Positions 46,450-55,657 of a stretch of 64,000 nt of DNA are shown piece by piece (positions within the stretch are counted from its first letter, which is position 1; each line of letters begins with the position of its first letter). The DNA is taken from contig CAVYXF010000001.1 of assembly GCA_963772335.1 (NCBI GenBank), positions 186,001 through 250,000 on the forward strand, in the 5' to 3' direction. This DNA is from CAVYXF01 sp963772335 (lineage in GTDB: Bacteria; Pseudomonadota; Alphaproteobacteria; Rhizobiales; Rhodomicrobiaceae). Position numbers and translations under genes: made by a program. The notes beneath the pieces were generated by a model. The model saw only the letters and a list, made by a program, of their open reading frames with translations, did no database searches and was not told where the DNA came from.

Positions 46450-47282
46450 GCACTCGCCTCGCGATAGGCTGGGCGCGGCGCTGGGGCCGCATCAAGTCCT
46501 AGCAGGCGGCGCGTCGCCGCGGCGACATCACCCTGGCGCATCAGGCTTTCGCCGACCAGGAACGCGTGCGCGCCGGCCGCGGCCAGATCCTCGATATCGC
46601 TATGGGTGAAGATGCCGCTTTCGCTGACGATCAGCCGGTCCCGCGGCACGCGCGGAATGAGCCGGCGCGTCACATCCAGCGAGGTTTCGAACGTCTTCAG
46701 ATTGCGGTTGTTGATGCCAATCAGCGAGGTGGGGAGGGAGAGCGCGCGGTCGAGCTCCTCCTCGTCATGCACCTCGACCAGCACGTCCATGCCCCAATTG
46801 TTCGCCGCGCCGGCCAGTTCCATGGCGAGGAAATCGTCGACGGCGGCCATGATGATGAGGATACAGTCGGCGCCGAGCGCGCGCGATTGCGGCACCTGAT
46901 AGGGGTCGAGCATGAAATCCTTGCGCAGCACCGGCAAGGCGCAGACCTCGCGCGCCTCGATCAGGTGCTGCGGATCGCCCTGGAAGGAGGGGCCGTCGGT
47001 CAGCACCGAAAGGCAGGCTGCTCCGCCCGAGGCATAGGCAAGCGCCAGCGCCGCCGGATCGAAATCCTCCCGGATCAGCCCGCGCGAAGGGCTGGCCTTC
47101 TTGATCTCGGCGATGAGGGCATAGCGGCCCTCCTCGGCGCAGCCGGCAACCGTCGCGCCGAACGGGCGCACTGGACGCGCAGCCCGCGCCGCTTCCTCCG
47201 CCGCGCAAAGCGGCGTGGCAGCCTTGGCTGCAGCAATTTCCTCACGCTTGTAAGCGGCGATCTTTGCAAGAATGGTGCTCAT
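46446..47282 (-). CDS. trpC: Indole-3-glycerol phosphate synthase
   Basis: 278 residues, TIM barrel. Family marks are IAEIKKASPSRGLIREDFDP, LRKDFMLDPYQVPQSRALGA and GINNRNLKTFE. It catalyses ring closure in tryptophan synthesis. It overlaps trpD (47279-47282) and moaC by ATGA junctions, and the tail VAAATRRLLGLDAAPAPRPA is a slight extension. Confidence 0.96.
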   Translation of the reverse strand: MSTILAKIAAYKREEIAAAKAATPLCAAEEAARAARPVRPFGATVAGCAEEGRYALIAEIKKASPSRGLIREDFDPAALALAYASGGAACLSVLTDGPSFQGDPQHLIEAREVCALPVLRKDFMLDPYQVPQSRALGADCILIIMAAVDDFLAMELAGAANNWGMDVLVEVHDEEELDRALSLPTSLIGINNRNLKTFETSLDVTRRLIPRVPRDRLIVSESGIFTHSDIEDLAAAGAHAFLVGESLMRQGDVAAATRRLLGLDAAPAPRPAYREASA

Positions 47283-48322
47283 GGCTCAGCTTTACAAATG
47301 GCGACGAGTCGCTCGAGTGCAACCCTAGCGTGTCCTCTATCGAGCGATTCTGCCGCAATTGCGGCACCCTCTCCGAGTGTGCCCGCTTTCCCCGCAACCA
47401 TCAGCGCGGCGGCGGCGTTTAGGAGCACGATGTCGCGGAATGGGCCGGCCTCGCCGGCGAGAAGCCGGCGCATGGCCTCGGCACTCTCGAGGGGCGTGCC
47501 GCTGAGCAGATTGGGCAGGGTGGTGGTTTCCACCTCGACTTCACCGGGAGTGACGGTGAACTCGCGGATTTTCCCGTCTCTCAACTCGGCGACATAGTTC
47601 TCGCCGGTGGTGGAGAGCTCGTCCAGTCCATCCGAGCCGTGAACCACCCAGACATGATCGGCGCCGAGGCGCTGCAGCACTTCTGCGACCGGCACCACCC
47701 ATTGCGGCGCGAATACGCCGACCAGCTGGCGCTTGACACCGGCGGGATTGGAGAGCGGCCCCAGCAGATTGAAGATGGTGCGCAGCTTCAGCCCCTGGCG
47801 CACCGGCGCGGCATGGCGCATGGCCGGGTGATAGGCCGGGGCGAACAGGAAGGCGACGCGGGCTTCGCCCAGCGCGCGTGCGACGTCCTGCGGCGTCGCG
47901 GCAAGATTGACCCCAAGATTTTCGAGCACATCGGCGGCGCCCGATTTCGAGGACACGGCGCGGTTGCCGTGCTTGGCGACCGGCACGCCCGCTCCCGCCA
48001 GCACGAAAGCGGTGGCGGTGGAGATGTTGTAGGTGCCTTTGGCATCGCCCCCGGTGCCGACGACATCGATGGCGTCGGCAGGGGCCGCGACAGTGCGCAT
48101 GTTCGCGCGCATGGCGCGCACCGCACCGGCAATCTCGTCGACCGTCTCGCCGCGCGCTTTCATGGCCACGAGGAAGCCGGCGAGCTGCACCTCGGGAATG
48201 CCGCCTTCCATAATGGCGTTGAAGGCGTCTGCTGCTTCTTCTTCGGTCAGCGTCTCACCGGCAGCCACCTTCTCGAAATGCGGCCGGAAGCGCTCAGCGG
48301 AGACGGAAGCTGCCGCGGTCAT
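47279..48322 (-). CDS. trpD: Anthranilate phosphoribosyltransferase
   Basis: 347 residues. DVVGTGGDAKGTYNISTATA is the PRPP-binding motif, and KHGNRAVSSKSGAADVLENL is also diagnostic. It transfers anthranilate to PRPP. The gene order trpG-trpD-trpC-moaC is the normal alphaproteobacterial one. It overlaps trpG by four bases. Confidence 0.96.
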   Translation of the reverse strand: MTAAASVSAERFRPHFEKVAAGETLTEEEAADAFNAIMEGGIPEVQLAGFLVAMKARGETVDEIAGAVRAMRANMRTVAAPADAIDVVGTGGDAKGTYNISTATAFVLAGAGVPVAKHGNRAVSSKSGAADVLENLGVNLAATPQDVARALGEARVAFLFAPAYHPAMRHAAPVRQGLKLRTIFNLLGPLSNPAGVKRQLVGVFAPQWVVPVAEVLQRLGADHVWVVHGSDGLDELSTTGENYVAELRDGKIREFTVTPGEVEVETTTLPNLLSGTPLESAEAMRRLLAGEAGPFRDIVLLNAAAALMVAGKAGTLGEGAAIAAESLDRGHARVALERLVAICKAEP

Positions 48323-48969
48323 CGCCGGACCTCATCGCGCGCGGTCTGCCCTGAAGCATGCCCCGGCAGCACAATGGAGGGTTTCAAGGCGCGCCAGTTG
48401 ATACGGGCGATGGAGAGGAAATTGGCAAGCAAGGCATGGCCGCAGGCCGAGGCGATGCTCTCGGGATGGAATTGCACGCCGAACACCGGCTGGCTCTGAT
48501 GCTGCAGCGCCATGATCAGGCCGTCGGCGGTCTGGGCGGTGATGCGCAAGCTGGAGGGAAGGGTCTTTTCCTCGACAAGCAGCGAGTGATAGCGGGTCGC
48601 CATGAACTCGGAAGGTATCCCGCGAAAGATGCCTTCGCCGGAATTGTAAATGGTGGAGATCTTGCCATGCATGAGCTTGGGCGCACGGATCACGCGCCCG
48701 CCATAGGCCTGGCCGATCGCCTGATGACCCAGGCACACGCCGAGCAATGGTACGCGGCCGTCATTCTTCTTGATGAGGTCGAGGCAGATGCCCGCCTGGT
48801 CGGGATCGCAAGGGCCGGGCGAGAGCACGATGGCGCGCGGGCTTTCCGCTAGGACCTGCTCTACGCTGACCTGATCATTGCGGTAAACACGGCAGGAGAC
48901 GCCGAGATCGCCGATATAGTGCACCAGGTTATAGGTGAAGCTGTCGTAATTATCGATAAGCGTGATCAT
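48319..48969 (-). CDS. trpG: Anthranilate synthase glutamine amidotransferase component
   Basis: 216 residues from the ATG at 48969 (MITLIDNYDSFTYNLVHYIG). LSPGPCDPDQAG, GVCLGHQAIGQAYGG (catalytic Cys) and GVQFHPESIAS (catalytic His-Glu) are the class I glutaminase triad. It supplies ammonia to TrpE, which is not encoded beside it. It is first in the coupled trpGDC-moaC run. An upstream in-frame ATG at 49050 has no supporting sequence. Confidence 0.95.
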   Translation of the reverse strand: MITLIDNYDSFTYNLVHYIGDLGVSCRVYRNDQVSVEQVLAESPRAIVLSPGPCDPDQAGICLDLIKKNDGRVPLLGVCLGHQAIGQAYGGRVIRAPKLMHGKISTIYNSGEGIFRGIPSEFMATRYHSLLVEEKTLPSSLRITAQTADGLIMALQHQSQPVFGVQFHPESIASACGHALLANFLSIARINWRALKPSIVLPGHASGQTARDEVRR

Positions 48970-49127
48970 TGCCTGGCCTCCGGCTTGCCCCGACATCAGC
49001 AAAATTAGGCTGCCGCGTCCAGCGGAAAGCAGGGAAAGCTGTTGCGCCAAGGGCGGTTGGATTAATCTTCGGTAATTCCGTCAAAATCTATCCCATTCCT
49101 GCAAGACAGCAACCGGCACTGCGCGCC

Positions 49128-49150
49128 CTCTCCCCTGGCGGGAGCGGGTG
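49128..49150. repeat. Fragment of the REP-like GC-rich repeat
   Basis: CGCCCTCTCCCCTGGCGGG followed by AGCGGGTGA, one arm of the family seen at 12298 and 55175. It lies in the gap upstream of the hydroxyacid-dehydrogenase gene. There is no inverted partner, so it is a degenerate or partial copy. Confidence 0.45.
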
Positions 49151-49194
49151 AACATCACCAAATCCCAGCTCACGAAACCGGGAAAGGAGTGCGC

Positions 49195-50082
49195 ATGCGG
49201 ATCGGAATTGCGGGCCTTGGGCGGCTCGGCAGCGCGATGGCCGAGCGTCTGGCTGAATGCGGCCGGGAGCTAATTGTGTGGAACCGGTCGCCGGAAAAGA
49301 TGCAGCCGCTGGTGGGTAGCGGTGCCGCCGGGGCGGCGAGCCCTGCCGAGCTTGCGACGGGGGCCGACATCATCCTGACGGTGCTGACGGATGCCGCCGC
49401 CATCGATGCCGTTTACAGCGGCGCGAAAGGACTGCTCGCCGGGAATGTGGCGGGCAAACTCTTCATCGACATGAGCACCGTGCAGCCGGGTACCGAGACG
49501 GCTCTTGCCGAGAAGGTTCGCGGCCGCGGCGCGGCATTCCTCGAATGCCCCGTCGGGGGCACGATCGGCCCGGCGCGCCGGGGCCAGCTTATCGGCCTCG
49601 TTGGCGGCGAAACGGGGGAACTGGAGCGTGCGCGGCCGGTGCTGGAGCAACTCTGCCGGCGCATCGAGCATGTCGGGCCGGTCGGCGCCGGGGCTAGCGT
49701 CAAGCTCGCCATCAACCTGCCGCTCGTGGTCTTTTTCCAGGCCTTGGGCGAGGCCTATTCGCTCTGCAAGCATCTGGGCCATGATCCGGTCCAGCTGATG
49801 GATCTGTTTGCCGACACCTCCGGCGGGCCGAACGTTCTCAAGGCGCGCGGGGGCGCGTTCGCCGCGGCGCTGAAGGGCGAAGACCCTGGCCCGCCGACTT
49901 TCGATGTCTCGGCAATCCGCAAGGATCTGCGCACCATGATCGCGGAAGGCAAGGAGCTGGGCTATAGCCTGCCGCTCGTCGAGCGGACGCTCGCCATCTA
50001 CGACGAGGCGGCGGCGGCGAGCTTTGCCGACCGCGATGGCACCGCGCTTGCTGGCTACTGGCCGAACCGGAAAGGCGGGTAG
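49195..50082 (+). CDS. NAD(P)-dependent beta-hydroxyacid dehydrogenase-type oxidoreductase
   Basis: 295 residues of the 3-hydroxyisobutyrate/6-phosphogluconate dehydrogenase superfamily. The Rossmann motif is IGIAGLGRLGSAMAERL, the substrate site FIDMSTVQPGT, and the catalytic Lys lies in GAGASVKLAINLPLVV. The ATG at 49195 has GGAAAGGAG upstream; a GTG at 49189 lies too close to it. The substrate is not evident from the context. It ends 28 bases inside the convergent MpaB-like gene. Confidence 0.86.
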   Translation: MRIGIAGLGRLGSAMAERLAECGRELIVWNRSPEKMQPLVGSGAAGAASPAELATGADIILTVLTDAAAIDAVYSGAKGLLAGNVAGKLFIDMSTVQPGTETALAEKVRGRGAAFLECPVGGTIGPARRGQLIGLVGGETGELERARPVLEQLCRRIEHVGPVGAGASVKLAINLPLVVFFQALGEAYSLCKHLGHDPVQLMDLFADTSGGPNVLKARGGAFAAALKGEDPGPPTFDVSAIRKDLRTMIAEGKELGYSLPLVERTLAIYDEAAAASFADRDGTALAGYWPNRKGG

Positions 50083-51038
50083 GCTGATCGGGTTTCAGCG
50101 CAGGACCTGTACAAATAATCCGCGGGTAGGCCGAGGCGGAGGCAGGACTGCACGGCCGGGCTGGAGCGCAGCATGATGCGGTCAGACAGCGCGCCGATGC
50201 GCTCAACCAGCGGCCGCTCCCAGCGCCGCAGGCCAAGGCGGGCCCCCAGCCTCAACCGCTCCCGGACCCATCCGGGGGTGAGGTCCACCGCGGCACGGAC
50301 CAGCATGCGCTGCAGCGGCCGCATCGGCGCTGGAACGACCTGCGCGCGGTCCATGATGTCCAGGAATTCGAAAATGATCGGCGAAGGTTCGAGGCGGGCG
50401 CGTTTTGCGGCGATTAGCGCCTCAAGCGCCCGATAGGAGGCCGGCGCATCCCGCGCGCCATAAAGCTGCGCCGCGCCGAGACCCTCCACGCACAGCTGGT
50501 CGAGCATTGCGGCATCGAGGGGGCGCACATAATGGCGATAGCTTTCCGCAAAGCCGAAACCGGCGGTCGCCTGGACCCAGGTGAGCAGGACGGGATCATC
50601 CGCATGGTAGGTCTCGCCCGATGGCGTTATGCCGGCGATCCGCGCATGCAGGCGCGCGACGCCGGCGATCATCGCGCGGGCTTTGCTCTGAGCGCCGTAG
50701 ACTGTGATCATCGCGGCGAGCCCCGTGCGCTGCAGCCGCCGCACGGGATCGGTGCGGAAGCTGGTATGGTCCCACACACCCGTGCGCACCGCCGGATCGG
50801 CAAGCTCGAGGATCACGGCCGCAACGCCGCCGATGAACAGGCTGACCGGGTTCTTGAAAATCTGCCATGAAACCGAACCCGGCGAGATCAGCGCCGCCTC
50901 GCCGGGAGGCTGGCTGAAGTCAAAGGACGGCTCGCCCGGCGGGTAGAGCTGCGTTTTTGCGAACCGATCGAGCCAGTCCTGCAGGTGCTGCGGCAGCCAC
51001 AGCGCAGAGGTAGCTAGGCCAGGCACGCGTGCATTCAT
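50055..51038 (-). CDS. Oxygenase MpaB / DUF2236 family protein
   Basis: 327 residues. DPVLLTWVQATAGFGFAESY is the signature of the DUF2236/MpaB domain. The His residues of heme-type members include those in RLHARIAGI and YHADDPVL. Family members (rubber oxygenase, MpaB) are heme b proteins acting on long hydrophobic chains; most, like this one, have no assigned substrate. Its C-terminal region overlaps the 3' end of the convergent dehydrogenase gene. Confidence 0.84.
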   Translation of the reverse strand: MNARVPGLATSALWLPQHLQDWLDRFAKTQLYPPGEPSFDFSQPPGEAALISPGSVSWQIFKNPVSLFIGGVAAVILELADPAVRTGVWDHTSFRTDPVRRLQRTGLAAMITVYGAQSKARAMIAGVARLHARIAGITPSGETYHADDPVLLTWVQATAGFGFAESYRHYVRPLDAAMLDQLCVEGLGAAQLYGARDAPASYRALEALIAAKRARLEPSPIIFEFLDIMDRAQVVPAPMRPLQRMLVRAAVDLTPGWVRERLRLGARLGLRRWERPLVERIGALSDRIMLRSSPAVQSCLRLGLPADYLYRSCAETRSAYPPFRFGQ

Positions 51039-51340
51039 GCTGTTGCCCCTTCTGCGTTAACGTGGCGGGGCCAGGCACGAGAATCAATGTGCCAGCGTGG
51101 CTGCGTGACAGGTTTACCGTCGGACTTGACTCGCCATCCATCCTCCGGTTGAAGAGGGCGGCATTGTTTGCGTTCGCGATGGGCCTTGAGTAGTGCCCGC
51201 GTGGGAAGCATGCTCGGGCAGGCTTGACGCGATCACGGGCGGCCGTCAAAAACTGACTACAGCAACGTGCTAGTCTGGGTGGTGCTCATGCCCGGAAGAG
51301 CGCCCGAAAGTGCGATCTGAGGCATTGCGGAGGGTACGCC
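51039..51340. other. Intergenic region between divergent MpaB-like and DUF1353 genes
   Basis: About 300 bases. No gene, repeat or clear promoter was recognised; both flanking genes would draw their promoters from here. Confidence 0.35.
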
Positions 51341-52165
51341 ATGCTGCGTTTGAAGCTTTTCTCTTTGCTGATCCTGGTCTTTACGACCTCTTTGGGCCAT
51401 GCGCAGAATTTCGGCAAATATGTCGGCAAGGTGCAGACCGAATGGCTCGATAACGATGCCCGCCGGATGCGGCTTCTCGCGACATTCAGCTATGTCGATC
51501 CCAATGGCGTCACCTGGACCGCCCCGGCCGGCTGGATCATTGATGGCGCCTCGATTCCAGTTTTCGCCTGGTCGGTCGTTGGCGGCCCGTTCAACGGCAA
51601 ATATCGCGATGCCTCGGTCATTCACGATGTGGCCTGCGACCAGAAAGCCCAGCCCTGGGAGATGGTGCATGAGGCCTTTTACTGGGCGATGCTGGCGTCC
51701 GGCGTCGAGGACTGGCGCGCGAAGGTGATGTATGCGGCGGTCTATCATTTTGGTCCGCGCTGGCCGCGCGTGGTGACTGTCGTTGGCCTGCCGCAGAATC
51801 AAACGCCAGTTGCGCGCAACGAAGCGCTGTCCCAGGCCGAACCGGGAAGCAATGCCACCATCCTGCGTGTCCGGCCACAGCCGGGTAGCGGCTCCGAGCG
51901 TGCCGATTTCGATGTGCAGATCCAGCCGCCGGCGCAAAAGCTGCGGGAGCAGGATTTCGAGAAGCTGAAGCAGAGGATCATCGCGTCCGAGACGCAGCCA
52001 GCACCACCGCCCAGCCCCGCCCCGAGGGAGGACGGCGGTGGTACGCGGACACGGGGGCTTTTCCACAAACGCGCCGCTCCCCAGAGTGACCGTTCCGCCG
52101 CCGCCGCCCCGGCGCGCAGTGGCGTCTCGTTGTCGGAGATCCGCGGCTTTGACCCGGCTCAGTAG
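51341..52165 (+). CDS. DUF1353 domain protein with signal peptide
   Basis: 274 residues. A signal peptide (MLRLKLFSLLILVFTTSLGH, ending near AQN) is followed by the DUF1353 core at residues about 40-145, with GWIIDGASIPVFAW, FNGKYRDASVIHDVACD and EAFYWAMLASGV. DUF1353 occurs in phage-like and secreted proteins and is of unknown function; the conserved His and Asp residues suggest metal binding. The C-terminal third is Pro/Ala/Arg-rich and low in complexity. Confidence 0.82.
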   Translation: MLRLKLFSLLILVFTTSLGHAQNFGKYVGKVQTEWLDNDARRMRLLATFSYVDPNGVTWTAPAGWIIDGASIPVFAWSVVGGPFNGKYRDASVIHDVACDQKAQPWEMVHEAFYWAMLASGVEDWRAKVMYAAVYHFGPRWPRVVTVVGLPQNQTPVARNEALSQAEPGSNATILRVRPQPGSGSERADFDVQIQPPAQKLREQDFEKLKQRIIASETQPAPPPSPAPREDGGGTRTRGLFHKRAAPQSDRSAAAAPARSGVSLSEIRGFDPAQ

Positions 52166-52174
52166 GCAAGGGGA

Positions 52175-52510
52175 ATGGCCGAGCCGGTCAATCTGCTCGA
52201 GGCGGTGCCGGACAGAGCGCCGGAGGAGATCGTCACGGAACTGCTCTCCCGGCCCGAGGTGCGGATCGAGCGCATCGTCTCGACGGGACAGGCAACGCCT
52301 GTCGATGCGCCCTACGACCAGGACCACGACGAATGGGTGCTGCTGCTCGCCGGCGCCGCCGGGCTGTGGATCGAAGGCGAGGGCGACTGTCGGCTGCGGC
52401 CTGGCGACTGCATGTTCATTCCAGCCCGCCGCCGCCACCGCGTCACCTTCACCGCCGCGGACCAGCCGACGATCTGGCTCGCCATCCACTTCCCGCCGCC
52501 CTCTTCTTAG
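52175..52510 (+). CDS. Single-domain cupin protein
   Basis: 111 residues. The double-stranded beta-helix is suggested by DQDHDEWVLLLAGAAGLWIE and CRLRPGDCMFIPARRRHRV. The usual metal ligands (HxH...E then H) are partly kept in the DHDEW and RRRHRV positions. Small cupins of this type act as isomerases, sugar or amino-acid binders, or regulators; none of these can be chosen here. It begins nine bases after the DUF1353 stop, so it is probably in the same transcript. Confidence 0.78.
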   Translation: MAEPVNLLEAVPDRAPEEIVTELLSRPEVRIERIVSTGQATPVDAPYDQDHDEWVLLLAGAAGLWIEGEGDCRLRPGDCMFIPARRRHRVTFTAADQPTIWLAIHFPPPSS

Positions 52511-52589
52511 TCCGGAGGCCGGCGGGCCTTCGGCGCTATCCGCCCCCGCAATGATGACCTGGATGGGTTAGCGGAAAGCATCGCAGCCT

Positions 52590-52688
52590 AGAGCGCTGGA
52601 TGTTCCGCTGAACGTGGAGCTGCGCTCTAATTTTTATTGATGCATCGGATTTATCCGAAAAGTGCGCACACTTTTCGGTCCGATGCAC
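52590..52688 (-). repeat. Dispersed palindromic intergenic repeat, copy B
   Basis: Inverted relative to copy A: AGAGCGCTGG...CAGCTCC-type stem, then TGCATCGGATTTATCCGAAA and CACTTTTCGGTCCGATGCAC. Its end directly abuts the TAG stop of the DUF447-like gene. Confidence 0.8.
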
Positions 52689-53248
52689 TAGCGGTTCAGA
52701 TGTGCATCGATCTTGGCCATCAGCCAGTCCCAGGCCTCCTGCTCCCGCGGACCGGCGGTCTTGCCGATGGCGATGGTGAGATAGGTGAGCTCGGCGCGGA
52801 TTTTCTCCGGTGGCAGCATGTGCAGGCGGCTGGTCAGGATCGCCGCCTCGATCACCGCTCCCTGAGCGCGGTTGAAGCCCGGAGCAGCCGCGTGCGCGGC
52901 TTCATGCACCACGCGGCAATGGAAGCGCGGGCGCTGTGCGTCGTCGGCCACCTCGGCGACCTCCAGCTCGCGATGAGCATGCGCGCCGCCGAGGTAGAAC
53001 CCGGCAATCCGCGCCGCAGGCTCGACCGGCCAGTCGCGCCGTCCGGTGAGGCAGCCGGCGAATACCCGCACGTCGTCGGTGACGCTGGCGGTCAGGAACG
53101 GCCGCTCGCGCAGGTTGTCGAGCGTGCGCGAGGGCGCGAAGGGCGCAACGATGAAGCCGCCCGCCTCCTCGATCAGGCCCAAGGGCGCAATATGCGGCCT
53201 GTTGTCGCCGTCAGTGGTGATGACAATGGATTCGCGGATCACCGGCAT
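52688..53248 (-). CDS. DUF447 family protein of the furan-cofactor cluster
   Basis: 186 residues. It has the split-barrel flavin-binding fold (MPVIRESIVITTDGDNRPHI, then APLGLIEEAGGFIVAPFAPS), with FNRAQGAVIEAAILTSRLHM near the C-terminus. DUF447 proteins occur almost only in methanogens and methylotrophs that use tetrahydromethanopterin or methanofuran, next to genes for those cofactors. The exact reaction is not known to me. It is the last gene of a run of five cofactor genes; two bases separate it from the MfnF-like gene. Confidence 0.82.
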   Translation of the reverse strand: MPVIRESIVITTDGDNRPHIAPLGLIEEAGGFIVAPFAPSRTLDNLRERPFLTASVTDDVRVFAGCLTGRRDWPVEPAARIAGFYLGGAHAHRELEVAEVADDAQRPRFHCRVVHEAAHAAAPGFNRAQGAVIEAAILTSRLHMLPPEKIRAELTYLTIAIGKTAGPREQEAWDWLMAKIDAHLNR

Positions 53249-53250
53249 GG

Positions 53251-54709
53251 TCAGCCCTCGTCCTCCTCAGCGCTATCGCCCTTCGGCGCATCCGCATCTC
53301 CCGCGCCGCCGTGGGCGCGGATCGCGTGCGAAAGGGTGGTGCCTGCCTCCTTCAGCCGCGTCAGATCCTCCTGAGCCGCATCGATCGCGACGCCCCAGCT
53401 GAGGCCGCTATCTTGGGCGTAGCGCTTGCCGAGCTGCCAGGCGATTTCCGCGCGCGCCAGCTCCGCGCCGAGATAGAAGGCATGGCCACCGTCATGTTCG
53501 ACGCCGAGCTTCGGGAACAGGGCGAATGGCTCCCGCTCGACGAAGTGTACGTCCGCGGGCAAAGATATGGATGCCGTCTTCCGCAACCTCGATGCGGTAG
53601 TTCCGGTCGCGCACGGCCGCTGCCATGTCCGCGATCTCCTTAGGGCTATTCGGGAAAGGCTTGCGCTCATGCAGGGCGAGGAGGCCGGCGGTGTAGTCGC
53701 GGGGCAGGCTTTCATCCTCGCGCGCAGCGAACATCATCCGGCGCGCGACGTCGTGCTCCTCTACGGTGCGGCGCGTATGCGGACTGACCTGGACGGTGAG
53801 CAGATTACGGATATGCAGCTCGGAAGCAATGCCAAGCAGCACCGCGGTGACACCGCCACTGTCGGCATCGGTCAGTTCAGTCAGATTGCCGGTGCCCATC
53901 AGCATTTCGGCGTGTGGCCGCTCGCGCCGGAACTCTGCATAGCGCAGGAGGGATGCGGTGAAGCCGAAATGGATCGGATCGAGGACGGGATCGCAGATAT
54001 AGGGCAGGCCGCGCTTCTCCATGGCGTCCGCCGCACGGTAGAGCGAACGCATATCGCCGTGGGGCGAGGGGATCAGGATCGGCACGGCGCCGGTCTCGCC
54101 GGCAAGGCTGAGCGTCTCCTCCGTGAGGCTGAGGAGATAGTCGGCACCGGCTTTGGCGCCGCGGTGCAGCTCATCGGTCGAGGCGGAATCGACGCTGACT
54201 GCGAAACCTTCGGCTTTCAGCGCCGCAACGGTATCCTCCAGATGCGGGAAGGGGGTATCCGGCAGGCCTCCGATGTCGACGACGTCGGCGCCTGCCTTGC
54301 GCAGCGCGCGGGCGCGCGCCATCACGGCCTCGAGGCTCATGCGCGGCGCATCGACGATCTCGGCGAAGATACGCATGTCATAGCGAGACAGGTCGGGCGC
54401 GGCGCCATGCTTGCCGAAAAAAGCGGGGAGGTCGTTGAGCTCGTCGGGACCACGCTCGAATTTCACATCGAAATCGGCAGAGAGAGCGTCGAGATCCACG
54501 CGGACGCGGCCGGGCAGGATCACGCGGTCGGCCTCGACCGGTTTGGGCAACCGGCGGCGGATCAGCGCCTCGGTCATTAGCGCGGCGACTTTCACGCCAA
54601 TATCCACGATACGCCAGCTCCGCCCGCCGAAATCGATGCCGGCCGCGACTTTCTCCAGGCGGGGCTTCGCCAGTCGGCCGGTGACGAAGAGAAGACGTTC
54701 AGCGGCCAT
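53251..54709 (-). CDS. Dihydropteroate-synthase-like (MfnF/DUF6513-type) furan-cofactor enzyme, frameshifted as sequenced
   Basis: The first 405 codons (MAAERLLFVTGRLAKPRLEK ... GADVVDIGGLPDTPFPHLED ... SVDSASTDELHRGAKAGADY) show a pterin-binding TIM barrel like dihydropteroate synthase. In archaea MfnF, a barrel protein of this type, joins the furan diphosphate to the tyramine-glutamate moiety of methanofuran. The C-terminal 80 codons (DVHFVEREPFALFPKLGVEH ... SGLSWGVAIDAAQEDLTRL) lie in another frame. Removing one C near 53553-53554 gives a 485-residue protein. Both halves are clearly from the same family, so the gene was recently intact or is intact. Confidence 0.8.
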
Positions 54710-54715
54710 GATGAA

Positions 54716-55657
54716 TCACGCGGGGGAGAACTGGCCAGGCCGCGACGTGAGCGCAAGGCCGGCGGAGGCGCTTCCATCCAGAATTTGTGTGAGCGCGCCG
54801 AGATGCGACGGCCCGAGCCAGCGAACGGCCGCACGACTTTCGCGAGCATAGTTGGGAAACAGCGCATCGACGATCCCTGCTTGGGCGGCATTGGCAAGGC
54901 TGATAGCGGCCCGCGGCGGATCGCGGTGCTTCAGGAGCAGCAGCCGGCCGGCGCCGAGCTTTCCCGCGAGCCAGGCGGCGAGGCTGTCCGAGGTCAGCTG
55001 CCAGCTTTCAGGCAGAGCTTCGAGCCCGTCCGCGATCGGCCATGGCGACCACACCGGCACGGCACGCTCGGCAAGGGCCTCACGGATGGACGCGCATGTC
55101 GCCGCGACGTGCAACCGGGAATGTGATCGGTGGCAACAAAGGATCTCATCCTCTCCCATGAGTGAGCTCTGCAGAAAAGCCCCCTCCCCCAGCTCGGCTG
55201 CGCCTCGCCGCCCTCTCCCGCGAGGGGAGAGGGCAACACCGGACTCGTTGAACGCCAGTGCCCTATCCTCCGTAGAGACCGGCCCTCTCCCCTCGCGCGA
55301 GAGGGCGGACGCCATCAGGCGTCCGGGTGAGGGGGCTTTTACAGCGTTCACCGCGCGCGCTGCCGCGTGCGATTCTCGCCGCTCTCCGTTTGCAACAGAA
55401 CCGAGCGAAACCAGGGCCTGCGCGAATTGCGCCATGGCCAGCAGGGCCATTTTATGCGCGGCGCCATCATTGAAGCCCATCCGTGGCTGAGCCTCGCGCA
55501 CGGCGTCCGCAAACGGGCCGCCGCCGGGCACCAGCACCACGGGTGCCTCTGCCGCGCAAATGCTCTTCAGCGCGGCCCTGAGATGCGGCGAGAAGGCATA
55601 GCTTCCGCCTAGTTTGACGACCGTCAGCTCTGCCCGCGCAAACGTCACGCGACTCAC
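54716..55657 (-). CDS. MfnE-like amino-acid-kinase-fold protein with repeat inserted in the reading frame
   Basis: 313 residues. The N-terminus LTVVKLGGSYAFSPHLRAAL and VVLVPGGGPFADAV are the phosphate-binding strands of the amino-acid kinase fold. QLTSDSLAAWLAGKLGAGRL lies in the C-terminal half. In archaea MfnE, of the same fold, phosphorylates the aminomethylfuran phosphate. Homologues are about 210-230 residues; here roughly 90 extra residues (around 90-180: APSPGRLMASALSREGRG, ALSPRGRGRRGAAELGEGAF) are encoded by a palindromic REP-like element that keeps the frame open. Activity is uncertain. The start overlaps folB-like by four bases. Confidence 0.75.
   Translation of the reverse strand: MSRVTFARAELTVVKLGGSYAFSPHLRAALKSICAAEAPVVLVPGGGPFADAVREAQPRMGFNDGAAHKMALLAMAQFAQALVSLGSVANGERRESHAAARAVNAVKAPSPGRLMASALSREGRGPVSTEDRALAFNESGVALSPRGRGRRGAAELGEGAFLQSSLMGEDEILCCHRSHSRLHVAATCASIREALAERAVPVWSPWPIADGLEALPESWQLTSDSLAAWLAGKLGAGRLLLLKHRDPPRAAISLANAAQAGIVDALFPNYARESRAAVRWLGPSHLGALTQILDGSASAGLALTSRPGQFSPA
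55175..55340. repeat. REP-like GC-rich palindrome inside the MfnE-like coding sequence
   Basis: Outer arms AAAAGCCCCCTCCCCC and GGGTGAGGGGGCTTTT are inverted copies (one mismatch). Inner arms are CCCTCTCCCGCGAGGGG-AGAGGG-type palindromes. It is the same family as 12298-12391, lies wholly inside a gene, and reads through in frame. Confidence 0.85.
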
